From: Gnomoniopsis sp. IMI 355080
Lineage: Eukaryota; Ascomycota; Sordariomycetes; Diaporthales; Gnomoniaceae
Length of the DNA: 48,234 nucleotides
Direction of reading: 5' to 3'
Assembly (NCBI GenBank): GCA_027946555.1
Contig: JAPEVC010000257.1
Location: 1 to 48,234 of the forward strand
Shown: positions 12,104 through 23,033 of the stretch, piece by piece
Numbering within the stretch: position 1 is the first letter of the stretch
How the letters are laid out: every line of letters begins with the position of its first letter
Position numbers and translations under genes: made by a program
The notes under the pieces: generated by a model
Told to the model about the DNA's origin: nothing
The model's input: only the letters and a program-made list of their open reading frames with translations
The model's database searches: none

Positions 12104-13479
12104 GTCAATATCCTCGTTGCCTGCGTGTCTCGTCCGAACAAAATATCAGCGGTTGGATGTCTAGAACAGAACGTGATAGGGGACCTTGATTCGCCAGCAC
12201 GCATTGAGGTTTTACATTCCATGCTCATTTGTAGCAGCGTGCTTTGATCAAGGAAGCGATGGTGAGATGCCGTCTTGACGATGGAAAGTAAACAATGAAG
12301 GTGGTCCAGTTGTTGGTCTCAGCCTTGCTTACGAAGTGGGTTGGCAGACGCTAGGAGACTTTTAGTCAGACAATCACATGCGTGGGGGAGGAGACATGAC
12401 GACAAATGAAATGGATGTCACACAAGGATTACGAGTTCGAAATGAGGTCAGCCGGCTCCATACCGGTAACCAGCCTCTGCTTTAAACGGACTGTATGCCC
12501 GCTGTCGTTGCATACCCGGAAACACAAATACTTCATAATGAATATTTGGACTGGTTCTCTGGCTCGGACACCCAGTCAATTGGGTCGGCAACCGTTGAAC
12601 TTCAAACTTGTCTCCTCTGTAAAGTGCCAAAACCAAAGAACGACGGTGTTGGGGCGGGAAACCGGTCTGTTCTCAACGTCCGGCGGAGCGCTGTACGCTG
12701 CGCTATGACGAACCCTTGCTTTGCTGTTGGGTGTTGGAAGCTAGATGATCCTTGATAGCTGTGGCCTGATAGTGCTTAGAACTGATCTGCCACAGGATGT
12801 AAAGTGGAAGTCTGATTGTGCGTGTGGTCTGTGGGCTCTCTTCTGAGTCTTTGCAAGAAATTGTTGAAACTAGGAAAGATGATTAAAGAAGAGAGGTAAC
12901 CTGTACATTGTATATAGTGAATCACTCATACAAGTACAGTACATTTCTATGTAACAGTAAAGGTACCTACCCGAACTTTGGTGAGGTAGCTTGTTGCCAT
13001 AGGTGCCACAAGTGACGAAACATCGCTAGCACCAGCCACAAGCAAGGAACTCAGAGCTCCACTATTCTGAGGAAATAGTGCAAGCTAACAGGCAGACAGA
13101 CAGGCTGGCAGCGCCACATTACAGCTCTAGAGCGTCACTGGTGGCCCGGCGACCAAAAGACCAGACCCAAAAAAGCAGGAACAGGGCCTCGTCACTGGCA
13201 ACAATACCTAACCTACCCTAACCTCCAAAATCCAGCACCTCATCCTTTCCCTCGGGCAGCTTGTCGTGTTATCCAACCTTTCTGCTGTCCACCACTTACC
13301 AGATCAACCAACACTACTCACCTAGGCATTCTGCCATCCATCTCTTCCAGACAAACCTCACCAATCTGTTGAGATTCCCGATATAATCCTCAGCTTCCTG
13401 CCTCCCAGACTCCCACCTGCATCAAACCACGCACGTGCTTCTTCTCCCTCCCGACAACCAGCCCAACATCATCACCACA

Positions 13480-14891
13480 ATGGCTGCCGCCGATACTGCC
13501 AACGGTGCTATGGACTCCTTGAAAGCCAGTAAGGTAAGCTTGCGTCCTCTGCATCTCCTTTGACTGCTCCATCTGGCCTCCTTTCTACAGTCCAACAGCT
13601 AATAGTGTTGAGTGTTTCAGTGCTCCACATGATGATCCCATCATCATCATGCAGCAACGATAAGCTAATGACACCTTTCCAGATGCTCAGAGTGCCTACG
13701 ACTCGGTTGCAGGAGGTTAGCCGTCTCTCATGCGACCCTGTGCCGCTTCGTATAGCTGACCGTCTTCTTTTCCTACAGGTCCCGTTGCCCAGAAGGTCTC
13801 GGAGCAACACGCAAAGACCAGCGCCGAGCTGTCCAACCTCGCCGCCGCCCGCCAGACCCCCGCCAACCCAGCTGCCACCGGCCAGCCTCTGACCCACTAC
13901 CACTCCTTCTTCTCCGAGCTCCTGTCGTGGAAGAACCCTCGTACGTACCACCCCGACACTGCCGCCTTCCCGATACACCCAGCACGGCTGAGCCAGAGCG
14001 GAGCCAGTGTGACAAAAGACCCGAGCATAAAACAAGACTGACAGACTGATCACACACAGGTGCCTCCGCCATCTCCTACTTTTCTGTGGTCGCTACCATC
14101 TTCGCGGTTAGGTACCTCGATGTGTTGCGCTATGGATTCAAGACTACCTGGATGGCCTTGGGAATCGTCATCGCTGCCGAGGTTGCCGGCAAGCTGGTTA
14201 TGAACACGAGCATCGCCAGCCAGCTTCGTCCCCGCCGCTACTACACTATTCCTCGCGACACCTTCGATGCTATCTTCGGAGATGTCCACGAGCTGGCCAA
14301 CTTCCTCGTCATCGAGTCCCAGCGTATCCTGTTCGCCGAGAACATTGGCGCTTCTGCCACAGTATGCCGGCCCCCACCCCTTGAAAATATCACTGAGCTT
14401 TGCTCCTATAAGCTTTTGTAGAACACCGCTGACGGATCTACTCCCAGGTCGCCCTCAGCGCCTTCCTCTCCTACTGGCTCGTTAAGATCGTCCCTTACTG
14501 GGGACTCGCGCTGCTCGCTACCACTCTTTTGTTCACGGTGCCCCTGATCTACACCTCCAACCAGGAGCTGATTGACCACCACCTTAAGAATGCGCAGGAC
14601 ATCGTGGCTGCCCAGACTGAGCAGCTTAGGCAGGTCGCTGGCACCCACACCGCCAAAGCCACCGAGGTCACCAAGCAGTACATGGGCGACTACACCTCCA
14701 AGGCCCAGCAGCTGCTCCGTGGCAGCAAAGCTCCTGCTGCCTCGAACTCCACCCCCGCCAGCACTGTCAAGGACTCCGACTTCCCTGCTGCCCCCAAGGA
14801 GGACTTTAAGGCGCCCGAGCCCGTGCCCGAGGCCGCACCTGCGGCCGAGCCTGCTGTCAAGCCTGCGGAGGAGCCTTTGATTTCTACTTAG
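13480..14891 (+). CDS. rtn1: Reticulon-domain ER membrane-shaping protein
   Basis: Five exons: 13480-13528, 13683-13715, 13779-13940, 14060-14361 and 14448-14891 (329 aa). All junctions keep frame, and the fourth intron has a GCTGAC branch site. The reticulon homology domain begins near residue 66 with HYHSFFSELLSWKNP. It has two long hydrophobic hairpin segments, around YFSVVATIFAVRYLDVL...ALGIVIAAEVAGKL and LSAFLSYWLVKIVPYWGLAL, separated by a hydrophilic loop of about 80 residues. Reticulons insert as wedge hairpins and stabilise curved ER tubules and nuclear-pore membranes. The C-terminus after the second hairpin is Ala/Pro/Glu-rich and disordered. Exon 1 ends within two overlapping donors; 13529 (GTAAGG) is the one that keeps the frame. 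The gene runs convergently toward topoisomerase II. The symbol is by analogy with yeast RTN1. Confidence 0.92.
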
Positions 14892-16074
14892 GAACCTCAA
14901 CGGTGACTGTGGATGGAGGTTTCAGTGGTGTGCCGACCGTGTTGGTGGACCTGGAAGCACTTTGCGCTGCGAAACCAAATTGCACAGATGTAATCGCGGA
15001 TTGAGCTCTCTGAAGTGCCTAAATTGGAGGCGTAGGGCACTGGCGAACTGAGAGAACGACCATGCGAAAGTGGTCATGCTCGGGTTGATGACGAGGGGAC
15101 GGGAAGGGTTGAGAATGAGTAGGTTGCGGGAAAGATGAGGCCCTCCAGGCGGAGGGCATAGTGGAGATGGCATTGGTATGGAAGAAAGAGATACAAACAA
15201 GGCTTGAGTGGAATCACACGGCGTGCAAGAGCGTATTGCGTTATCTTTGGTCCTCGTTGTTTTTCTTTTGCACAAGCAAGATTGTTGATGCTTGACGACG
15301 AATGAATGGCACTTCATAACTCTTTTGACCGTGTGGGAGTTGTTTGTACGAGCTGATGGGGTGTATCGGAAGGGGAATGACGGGCTTTCATACTCAAGGC
15401 GGCGTTTTTTCAATATCATACACACTCTTTCACTTGACCCACTTGCCACCAAGACTTGGAGTGAAGATGTATTCGAAAGAAAATTCCACAATTCTCCATT
15501 GGACAGCGGCTTGTGACGGGACATCCGTACGAATCTGTGATACTCTACGTGGATGGCTTTTACCTCTCAGCCAAGCAACTCCACGCAAAATAGTACATGA
15601 TCACTTCTCAGACGACACAACACTTAGTTTTCTTACTGTTCAGATATTGTAGATTGAGTCTACCCTTGTCTTGTTGAAGCCCAGTGCAATACGGCCGTAC
15701 TCATAATATTCATACAAAAGAACAAAAGAAAAGGAGAGACCACAAAGGTTCTTGAAAAGAGGTAACGAAACACCACCCCCCATTTAAATCAGCAGAAAAT
15801 CATGAATCTTGATTGATGCCCTGTTCCGGTTTCTCATCACTGCATTCCCAGAATTTCTCGGATCCGTCCCATGTACATTGAGGCATCAAGAAACAAAAGT
15901 AACAACCCTGCCATGTGAGCCTTGCTTGGTGACTCCCATGTCCCTTTGAGATAAAATACCTCGGCTAAGCCTGATGGAACCACTACCCAAAAGGTGATAT
16001 GCATAGATTTCCGGCCCCAGCAGGCAAGGTCAAGTCAACTCCTGTGATATGCTTTGGCGAAGAAGGAAAACTGT
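14892..16074. other. Convergent intergenic region between reticulon and topoisomerase II
   Basis: About 1.2 kb that should hold the 3' UTRs of both genes. Open frames on both strands (for example the minus frame 15524-14922) carry no recognisable motif. No structured terminator is expected in a fungal nuclear gene and none is claimed. Confidence 0.5.
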
Positions 16075-19000
16075 TCAGTCCGAGTCCATAGCGTACACAT
16101 CAGACATATCCTCGTCCTCGTCCGAGGGGAGAGCATACGTCTTCTTCTTGGCAGCAGCCGCACGGCCAGGGCGACCACGCGCAGCAGGTTTGGCAGGTGC
16201 GGAGTCTTCCATGGCGACATCGCCATCCTCGTCCTCACTGTCGTCAAAATCGAACGCGGCGGTACCCGTCTTCTTGCCAGCCTTGCCCGCAGCGGCGGCC
16301 GACTTGTTCTTGGCGGCGTAAGCCTTGGCCGCGGGTGACAGCTGCGGGGGCTTCTTGGTAGGGGCAGCGTTCTTCGAACCAGCGGGGCGGCCCCGGCCCT
16401 TTGCTGGGGCGGAGACGACATTAAGAGGCGCCTTGCCCTGCTTCGCTTTAGCAGCGGAGGCCTTGGCTGTGACGGCGGCTTCCTCGTCCTCCGACATGTC
16501 GATGTCTGAAGACTTGGTGGTCTTCTGGGGCGAAGACTTGGCCAGCAGCTCATAATTGGTGTCGTCGACGTTGTCATCGTCGAACAAGGTACGTGACTGC
16601 TTGGTCTTCAGCTTTGGTAAGGCAGTGTTGCCGTGCTCGGAGCGTGACATGGCAAACAAGCTAAGTCTGCCATTGGTCGCGTCTGTGGCCGGCTCACCAA
16701 TGCCACGGACCATGGCGCCGACATCACCAATCATGTTGTCGCCGTCACTCTCTGACCCTTCCTCCGAGTCTTCGAAGGCCCAAGTCTTCTTGGCCTTCGA
16801 AGCAGCTGCACGCTTGCCGCGACCATTGGTGGTGGGCTTTGAACTTTCCTCCGGCTCTGGCTCCTCCTCGGGGTCAGACTCGACTGGAGAGGGCTTCTTG
16901 GTGGGCACTGCTTTGCCTTTGGCCTTAGCCTTGCTCGGTGCAGCCAGGTCGTCGTCATCGTCGTTCGACAGATCGACGACTGGAGAAGGCTTCTTTGCCG
17001 CCTTCTTTGCTGTCACGGCCTTGGGCTTGGGCTCCTCCAGATCGGCAAAGTCATCATCATCATCATCCGACAGGTCGATAATCGGCTTCTTGGCGGTTCT
17101 CTTTGTAGGTGCAGCCTTAGACTTGGGCTCCTCGGGCTCAACAAACACATCGTCATCATCTGATAGATCGACAGCTGGTGAAGGCTTCTTGGCGGCTTTC
17201 TTTGCGGGTGCTGCCTTAGGCTTGGGCTCCTCCGCCTCAGCAAACTCTTCGTCATCTTCCGACAGATCGGCGCTTGACTTTTTGGAGCCATTCGCTGCAG
17301 GTTCGACCTCAGGCTCTGGCTCATCTGCCTCAGCAAAGTCTTCGTCATCGTCGATATCAGATTCTGATAGGTCCACGATCGGAGCAGTCTTCTTCGCAGC
17401 TCGCCTTGTGGGCAATGCCTTGGGTTTAGGCTCGGGATCTTCCAGCGCCCCGAAGTCGTCATCATCATCCAGATCCATGAGGTCAGGCTTCTTCGCGGGA
17501 GCGGCTGAGGGTGCCGGCGTGGGCTTCTTGGAGTCCCTGCCGAATGACGCGGTGAAGTCTTCGTCAGAGTCGTCTGCCCCATCTGTGGCTACAGGCTTCG
17601 TGGTCGAGGGCTTGGCGAAGGTCGACATAAAGCGAGACTGTGCGGTTGTCGTGACCGCAGGAGCGACAATCTTGTTGACTTTCTTCACTGTAGGCCTGCC
17701 CTTGCCCTTGCCGCCGGGGTTGAAGTCATCGTCGTCGTTCTTGCGCTTACCGCCCTTGCCAGCTCCAATCTTCTTGGATACGCGACGGCCCATTTTGCGA
17801 ATGTTGGTACGAATCTCGTCGTCCAGACGCATTTGGTTCTCCCACTCCTCAATGAAGGCGTCAAGGTCACGAATCCAAAGATCCTTCTCGTTGAGAGCCT
17901 CCAGCTCATCCTTCTCAGCCTTCTTGGCCGCGATCTGCTTCTTCAAGCGCTCGAGACGTTCAAGAGTCAGGGAGTAGATTTGCATCTGAGGAAGCGTTAG
18001 CAAAGATACAAAACATCGGAGTTGCGCGTCAACTCACCGAGAGCAAGTAATCGTAGTCATTGGCACCAGGCACACCGGCATCGACGTCTTCATCTTCCGG
18101 GTCCGCCTCGTCTTCTTGGTCCATCTCCTCATCGGTGTTCTTGACCTTCTTGTTGTTGGTCTCACCCTTGGGGAAGGGCCTGTACTTCTTGTCGCGCAGC
18201 TCTTGAACCAATACGACCTTCTTCTTCTTGGAAACGACGAGCTTGCCGTCGATAATCTCTTGAACGAAGCGAGCCATGTTCTTCAATTTCTCGTAATCAT
18301 CGTCAAGGACTCTGAGCCAGTAAGTCTAGCGTAATACGTCAGTATGGGACGGAAGAGGTACAAGCACGCACAACGCATGGGGATCTTACTCGTCTATCAG
18401 TGTACAAGCCGTAGCGGTACTGGTAGAACTCCTCCAGGATCTGCTCCACGTTCTCATATTTGCGAATCTGGCCCCGCGGGTCAAAAGCCACAAGATTGGT
18501 AGTGCCAATCGATTTGGTAAGCTTGAACTTCTCGAGCAACTCGTTGTTTTCGAGGGCCTTCTTGATGACCTTCTCGTCCAATTGGATCTCGAAGTGAACG
18601 TTTCGATGATCGTTGAACTCCTTGTAGTCCTTAATATAAGATGGAGCCTTTTCACCTCGGATGACAGTCTCCAGTTTGGCCTTGAAGTCATCTGTCCACA
18701 TTCGGATGGGCAGCTCGGTGACGAGGACTTCATTTTCCTTCTCTACCCTGGCAATACCGTTGAACTTGTACCTGCCTGGGCCTTCTGGCTCAGCTTGTCC
18801 TTTCCAGCCCCGGAACCATGGAGTCATGGTCTGGAATGGCTTCTCCTCAGTAGAGTCGTCAAGACGACCCATGCGCCTCTTGAGATTATTGATGATGTCC
18901 ATAGGGTGGTAGTTGGGGATGGAAGTGCTCCAACCGGTTCCAATACCATCGGCGCCATTGCAGAGGACCATGGGGAGGACGGGGGCGTAAATCTTGGGCT

Positions 19001-21952
19001 CGATTTGTTTGCCGTCCTCAAATTGGGCCTCGAGAATTGGCTCGTCAAGAGCGGAGAAGGTGCGTCGGGCGAAAGGAGACAACCGAGTGAAGATATAACG
19101 GGCGCTGGCAGCATCACTACCACCCGCAAGACGAGATCCGAAATTACCACTGGGCTCCAGGATGTTGACGTTGTTGGAACCAACGAAGGTCTGCGCCAAA
19201 CCAATGATGGTCTGCTGCAGAGATGCTTCACCGTGGTGGTAGGCAGTCTGCTCCGAGACGTATCCTGCCAACTCGACCACCTTCTTGTCCTTTGTCAAGT
19301 TCCGCTTGAAGCAAGCGAAAACCACTTTGCGCTGACCCGGCTTTAAGCCATCAACAACAGACGGAATGGAACGCAGGTTATCGGCCATGCTAAACAAGAT
19401 CAGTTCCCGGTTGACGAAATCCGTGTAGGAAATCTGTTTGGTGGAATGGTCCAGGAAGGTGCCAGGCACGAAATTGCCGAGCCACTCCTTTCTCGCATCA
19501 GCCTTCTTTTTCGAGAACGCCAAATCAAATAACTCAGTCTCTTCAGGCTTCATGATGTCGAACTCCTTCAAGTGATTGTCTAGATCGGTAAAGTAGACTT
19601 GAGCGTCTTCGTTCGAGCTAGTTCCCAAACCCTTGTAGTACTTATAGTGCCACTTCTTGATCTCGTGAGCATGTCTCTCTTTCCAGGTTTCGTATTCTGG
19701 CATAGTGAAGAAAGACCTCAGCTTGAGAGGTTTCTTTGGATTGGGACCCTGCCAGACCTTGACCACTGGAGTGGTGAACTCCCGGAAGAAGTCTGGAATT
19801 TGGAGAAGAGACGGGTACTGGACTTGGAGGAAATTGATGAGAAGACCTTTGATATGACTTCCGTCGTGATCCTGATCAGCCATGATCATCAGATGACCAT
19901 AACGAAGGCTCTTGGTGTCTGTATAAGTTGTCTTGTGCTTCAGGCCGAGGAATTGCTTGATGTTGTTCACTTCTGCGTTCTTGAGAATCTGATCGATGGG
20001 GGCATCACGAACGTTCAGCATCTTACCCCTCAGCGGGAAGACACCAATACGGTCGGGATCGAGGATGGCACGACCTGCCACGGCCAAACCGCGAGCAGAG
20101 TCACCCTCAGTCAGAATTAGAGTACACTCGTGGCCATGCTTGGTTCCCGCCAAGTTGGCGTCGACAAGCTTCTCATTACTGATACGAGACCGCTTGTTGC
20201 CGTCCGATTTGGCCATCAACTTATCCGCCTTCTTCTCTGCGAAGTGCATGATGTTGTTAATGGCATCGGTAGCCCGGATCTTCTTAATGAACGTATCAGT
20301 GAGCACGCACTTTGATCCGAACGCGCTCTGCTTGGTGGTCATCTGCTCCTTGGTCTGAGAAGTGAAGGCTGGGTTGTCGATTAGACAATTGACGAAGATG
20401 AAGATGTGATTCCGAATGTGATTGTTCTTCAAGGAATGGCCCTTCATTTTCTTGGTGAGATCCTTCAGCAAAGCAGTGCAGATTTGATCGGCAATGTAAT
20501 TGACGTGTGTACCGCCAGCAGTCGTAGCAATCGAATTGACGAAAGAAACTTGTTGGAACGACCCGTCGGACACCGTGAAGCCGATCTGCCACCTGCCTCC
20601 GTGGACCTTGGTATCCTCAAAGATCACGGTAGCAGGTTTCGGTCCAGTGCCGTCCTCGTCGATGTCCTGACGCTCTTCAGCGATGGACTTGGCGTACATT
20701 TCGCAGTACTTCTTCCAACCGACTTTGAGGTGCTCGCCGTTGAGGTATACCTTGACACCTTCCACGGTGCCAGCCAGATCGTAGACTCGACGGTACATGA
20801 CGGCCTCGGTGTCATCATCGATGCCGTTCTCCATGCCGAATTTGGTCCAATCGGGCTTAAAAGTGACCCTGACAAAGTCCTTGGACTTGTTGGAGGTGAT
20901 CTTCGGCTTGTCCATCTTTCCCATGTTTTCGCGCCAAGTCGTCTTATACCTCTTGCCGTTGGCGGAGTCCTGACACTCGAGAGTAAACTCAGTGCTGAAA
21001 ACGTTGCAAAGCTTAGCACCATATCCGTTTCGACCTCCAACAGTCTTTTTCTCATTGTCGTCAAAGTTGGAACCGGCGAGTAGGTGTCCAAAGACAAGTT
21101 CTGGAATGTAAATGTTTTCCTTGGCGTGCATTTCGACGGGAATACCTTTTCCATCGTTCTCGACAGAGATCTCTCCGTCTTGGCGATTGATGTTGATCTT
21201 GATGTAGCTCATGTTCTTGTCGCGCTGCTTGTTGTCAGCAGCGTTGACAAGGATCTCGTCGAATATCTTGTAGAATCCCGGTACAATGTGTGGCTTCTTG
21301 TACTTCATCAGGGACTTCTCCTTATCAAAGGTCCACATTGAAACCTCGGTGCGCTCGACCGAGCCGATGTAGGTGTCAGGACGCTTGATGATGTGTTCGA
21401 TTTGACTGAGCTTTTGGTAGGTTTCGGTAGCAGTCTTCCTCTTGGGTTGCTCTGAGGGCCCGTCGACTTGCATGAAGCTATCATTCTCAATCTCGGCCAG
21501 AGGTTTGCCGCCGCCCTTTTTTGCCGCCGTCTTCTGCTTCTTAGCATTCGGAGGAGTGTTGGACATGTCGCCGTCAAATTCGTCGTCGTCATCATCCTCA
21601 TCAGACTCTGGTTTTGCGCGCTTTTTTGGCGCAGCTTTGGACTTGAGCGTTGTCTGGACCATCTTCTTTGGTGCGGCCTTGGCAGCAGTCGCCTTTCTTG
21701 CGGCCGTCTTGGCCTTGGGCTTCTGCGACTCGTAAGTAGCTGCGCCAGAAGAAAACCTTTTGTATCCCACGAGATGTTGGCTTCAGCCGTTGACAAAATA
21801 GAAAGGAGGGGGGGGAGGAAGCGGAAATGGAAGTTGCGCGGTGCGCGACGCGACAAACGTTGTCACGCGCGAAAAGCAAGGCTTACCACCGGGGCGAAGT
21901 CATCGGAGTCATCCTGGAAACTTGAAACGACCGATTCCACGTCTGAGTCCAT
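16075..21952 (-). CDS. top2: DNA topoisomerase II with an extended repetitive C-terminal tail
   Basis: Four exons on the minus strand: 21952-21887, 21722-18390, 18325-18038 and 17985-16075 (1865 aa). Introns at 18389-18326 and 18037-17986 have clean GTAAGA/GTGAGT donors, branch sites and CAG/TAG acceptors. The first acceptor is less certain. The order is: GHKL ATPase domain (KRPDTYIGSVE; GRNGYGAKL near residue 255), TOPRIM (EGDSARGLAVAG near 562; DQDHDGSHIKG near 637), and the cleavage-religation core with catalytic Tyr about 898 in ASARYIFTRL. Next come the coiled-coil/gate region and LLSMQIYSLTLE. It is an ATP-dependent type IIA enzyme that passes one duplex through another in replication, chromosome condensation and segregation. 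Residues about 1300-1865 form an acidic/Lys-rich tail with six imperfect repeats. That makes it longer than the roughly 1430-aa yeast enzyme. It is divergent to the reductase gene. Confidence 0.97.
16870..17500 (-). repeat. Six imperfect coding repeats in the topoisomerase II tail
   Basis: Within residues about 1393-1600 a module of roughly 31-36 codons recurs six times. Each unit reads as a basic AKKP/KK segment, then a DLS/DLD core, then a run of Asp/Glu, then (F)AE.EEPKPKA and a return to basic residues. Examples of the core are VDLSDDDD, IDLSDDDDDDF and VDLSNDDDDD. The units are read directly from the translated frame. The similarity is also visible in the DNA as repeated tcatc runs alternating with cttctt runs. 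Confidence 0.85.
21852..21874 (-). promoter_or_regulatory. Palindrome and E2F/MBF-like motif in the first TOP2 intron
   Basis: GACAAACGTTGTC (21852-21864) is a near-perfect palindrome. It is followed by GCGCGAAA (21867-21874), which reads TTTCGCGC on the coding strand, the form bound by E2F/MBF-type regulators. A separate ACGCGT (MluI box) lies at 22320-22325, about 370 bases upstream of the TOP2 ATG. G1/S control of TOP2 is plausible, but this is motif matching only. Confidence 0.3.
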
Positions 21953-23033
21953 GTTGGGAGGAGGTGTGAGGGCTTCGCAGCCCTGGCGCAGAGGTTTGTG
22001 GGATTGCGCAGGAAGGCTGCGACGAAAGGCGTGTCGCGAAGGATTGAACGGTTGAGTACGTGAATTGGATGCATAAAAGAAGGAGATTTGACTGTGGGGA
22101 CAATCAGAATCGCGTCGAAATGGGGCTCGTCCTGCAGCCCGACAATAGAGGCGGAGTGTCAGAGGTGGAGGCAATGAGCAAGTCGGGTGTGAAGAGGCGT
22201 TGCGACAGGCTTTGCGATTGAGATGTTGTGGTGGTCACGGTGTTTTGGAGGTTTAGTGTGGTTGCCGGGGTTGAGGTGATGTTTGTTGCTCGATGTTCGG
22301 ACCCGGTTACTGCGCTAAGACGCGTCTCTTGTCGAATGAGGAGAAGCCCCCTGCCACGCGGGTCTCCAGGGTTGGGGCCTTCTCTCGATCTGTTAGTGCG
22401 GGGAGATGACTAAGCTTCGAACAACGCGACGACACATTAGCGAGGCTCACCGTTGTCTCTCACCTAAGGAAGCGCTGAGCTGCCAACAACAGACGTGCAA
22501 ATGGCACATGAATTAAGCAAATCATGTGCGCATCCAGTACCTATCCTCCCGCGGTCGACCAGTTGTCGACAGGGTGTATATTGGTCCGCTGCCGTCTGTG
22601 TACCACCCTTCAGAGTCAGGGGCTCAGTCAGGAAGTGCAAATATACGAGACTGCACTTGAGTCTATAACGGGTACTCGATAGGCGTGCTCATACGCGGAC
22701 CCAAGACAGCCTGCGCTTATTAAATGCGATTATGTCCGGGAGGAAGTGCGTGTTAGTAATCTCTCGAGGCACCACGCGAAGACGAACTAAGTAGGTAGGC
22801 AGGTAAGCGAGCTGGAGCCGCAGAAATGTGCGAAACCGTCCGGCACTCTGTTCTGGGTCGGACTTTACTGATGAACCACCCGCTGAAGTGCTGCAGCTCA
22901 AGAGCACAATATAAATAAAGGTGCTCCTCCCCCTTCAAGATGAGGCCCCATATGGCCCAGTAGTTAGACTCGCATCAAGCCCAATATCAAAAGACAAAGT
23001 TCGTTACATCGCCTCAAGACGGAAGTCGTGGAA
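21953..23033. promoter_or_regulatory. Divergent promoter region between TOP2 and the aldo/keto reductase
   Basis: A 1.08 kb spacer between divergent start codons with no supported gene. The TOP2 side has CGCG-rich motifs and an ACGCGT box. The reductase side has a canonical TATA element and a GTAGGTAGGCAGGTAAG tract near 22791. The frame upstream of TOP2 stays open to 22174 but has no ATG before 21952, which supports the chosen TOP2 start. Confidence 0.5.
22910..22917 (+). promoter_or_regulatory. TATA box of the aldo/keto reductase gene
   Basis: TATAAATA lies 117-124 bases upstream of the ATG at 23034, with a C-rich CTCCTCCCCC stretch just after it. Spacing and sequence suit a TATA-directed start, which is more typical of inducible than housekeeping genes. 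Actual use is inferred. Confidence 0.6.

Larger units (their letters stand above)
9128..13479. other. Gene-poor spacer (4.35 kb) before the reticulon gene
   Basis: I find no gene with recognisable similarity. A minus-strand ATG frame of 153 codons (10037-9576) exists, but it lacks any domain or repeat and is not called as a gene. The stretch holds a T-rich/G14 tract (10651-10691), an A18 tract (12086-12103), AT-rich segments around 10300-11900, and one half of a diverged repeat pair (about 11041-11180). The last 250 bases (about 13200-13479) are C-rich and A/C/T-biased, with CTAACC/CCTAACC runs, consistent with the reticulon promoter and 5' UTR. Confidence 0.45.

Noticed and set aside
16556..17977. 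A 473-codon plus-strand frame, Ser-rich
   Set aside because: It is the antisense shadow of the acidic TOP2 tail: Asp/Glu codons read backwards give Ser runs. The minus frame continues the topoisomerase protein.
18582..19346. Plus-strand frame of 254 codons (and 20406-21083)
   Set aside because: Both lie opposite highly conserved topoisomerase II coding sequence and have no similarity of their own.
21953..22174. An N-terminal extension of TOP2 upstream of 21952
   Set aside because: The frame is open, but its first codon is TTG and no ATG precedes the chosen start.
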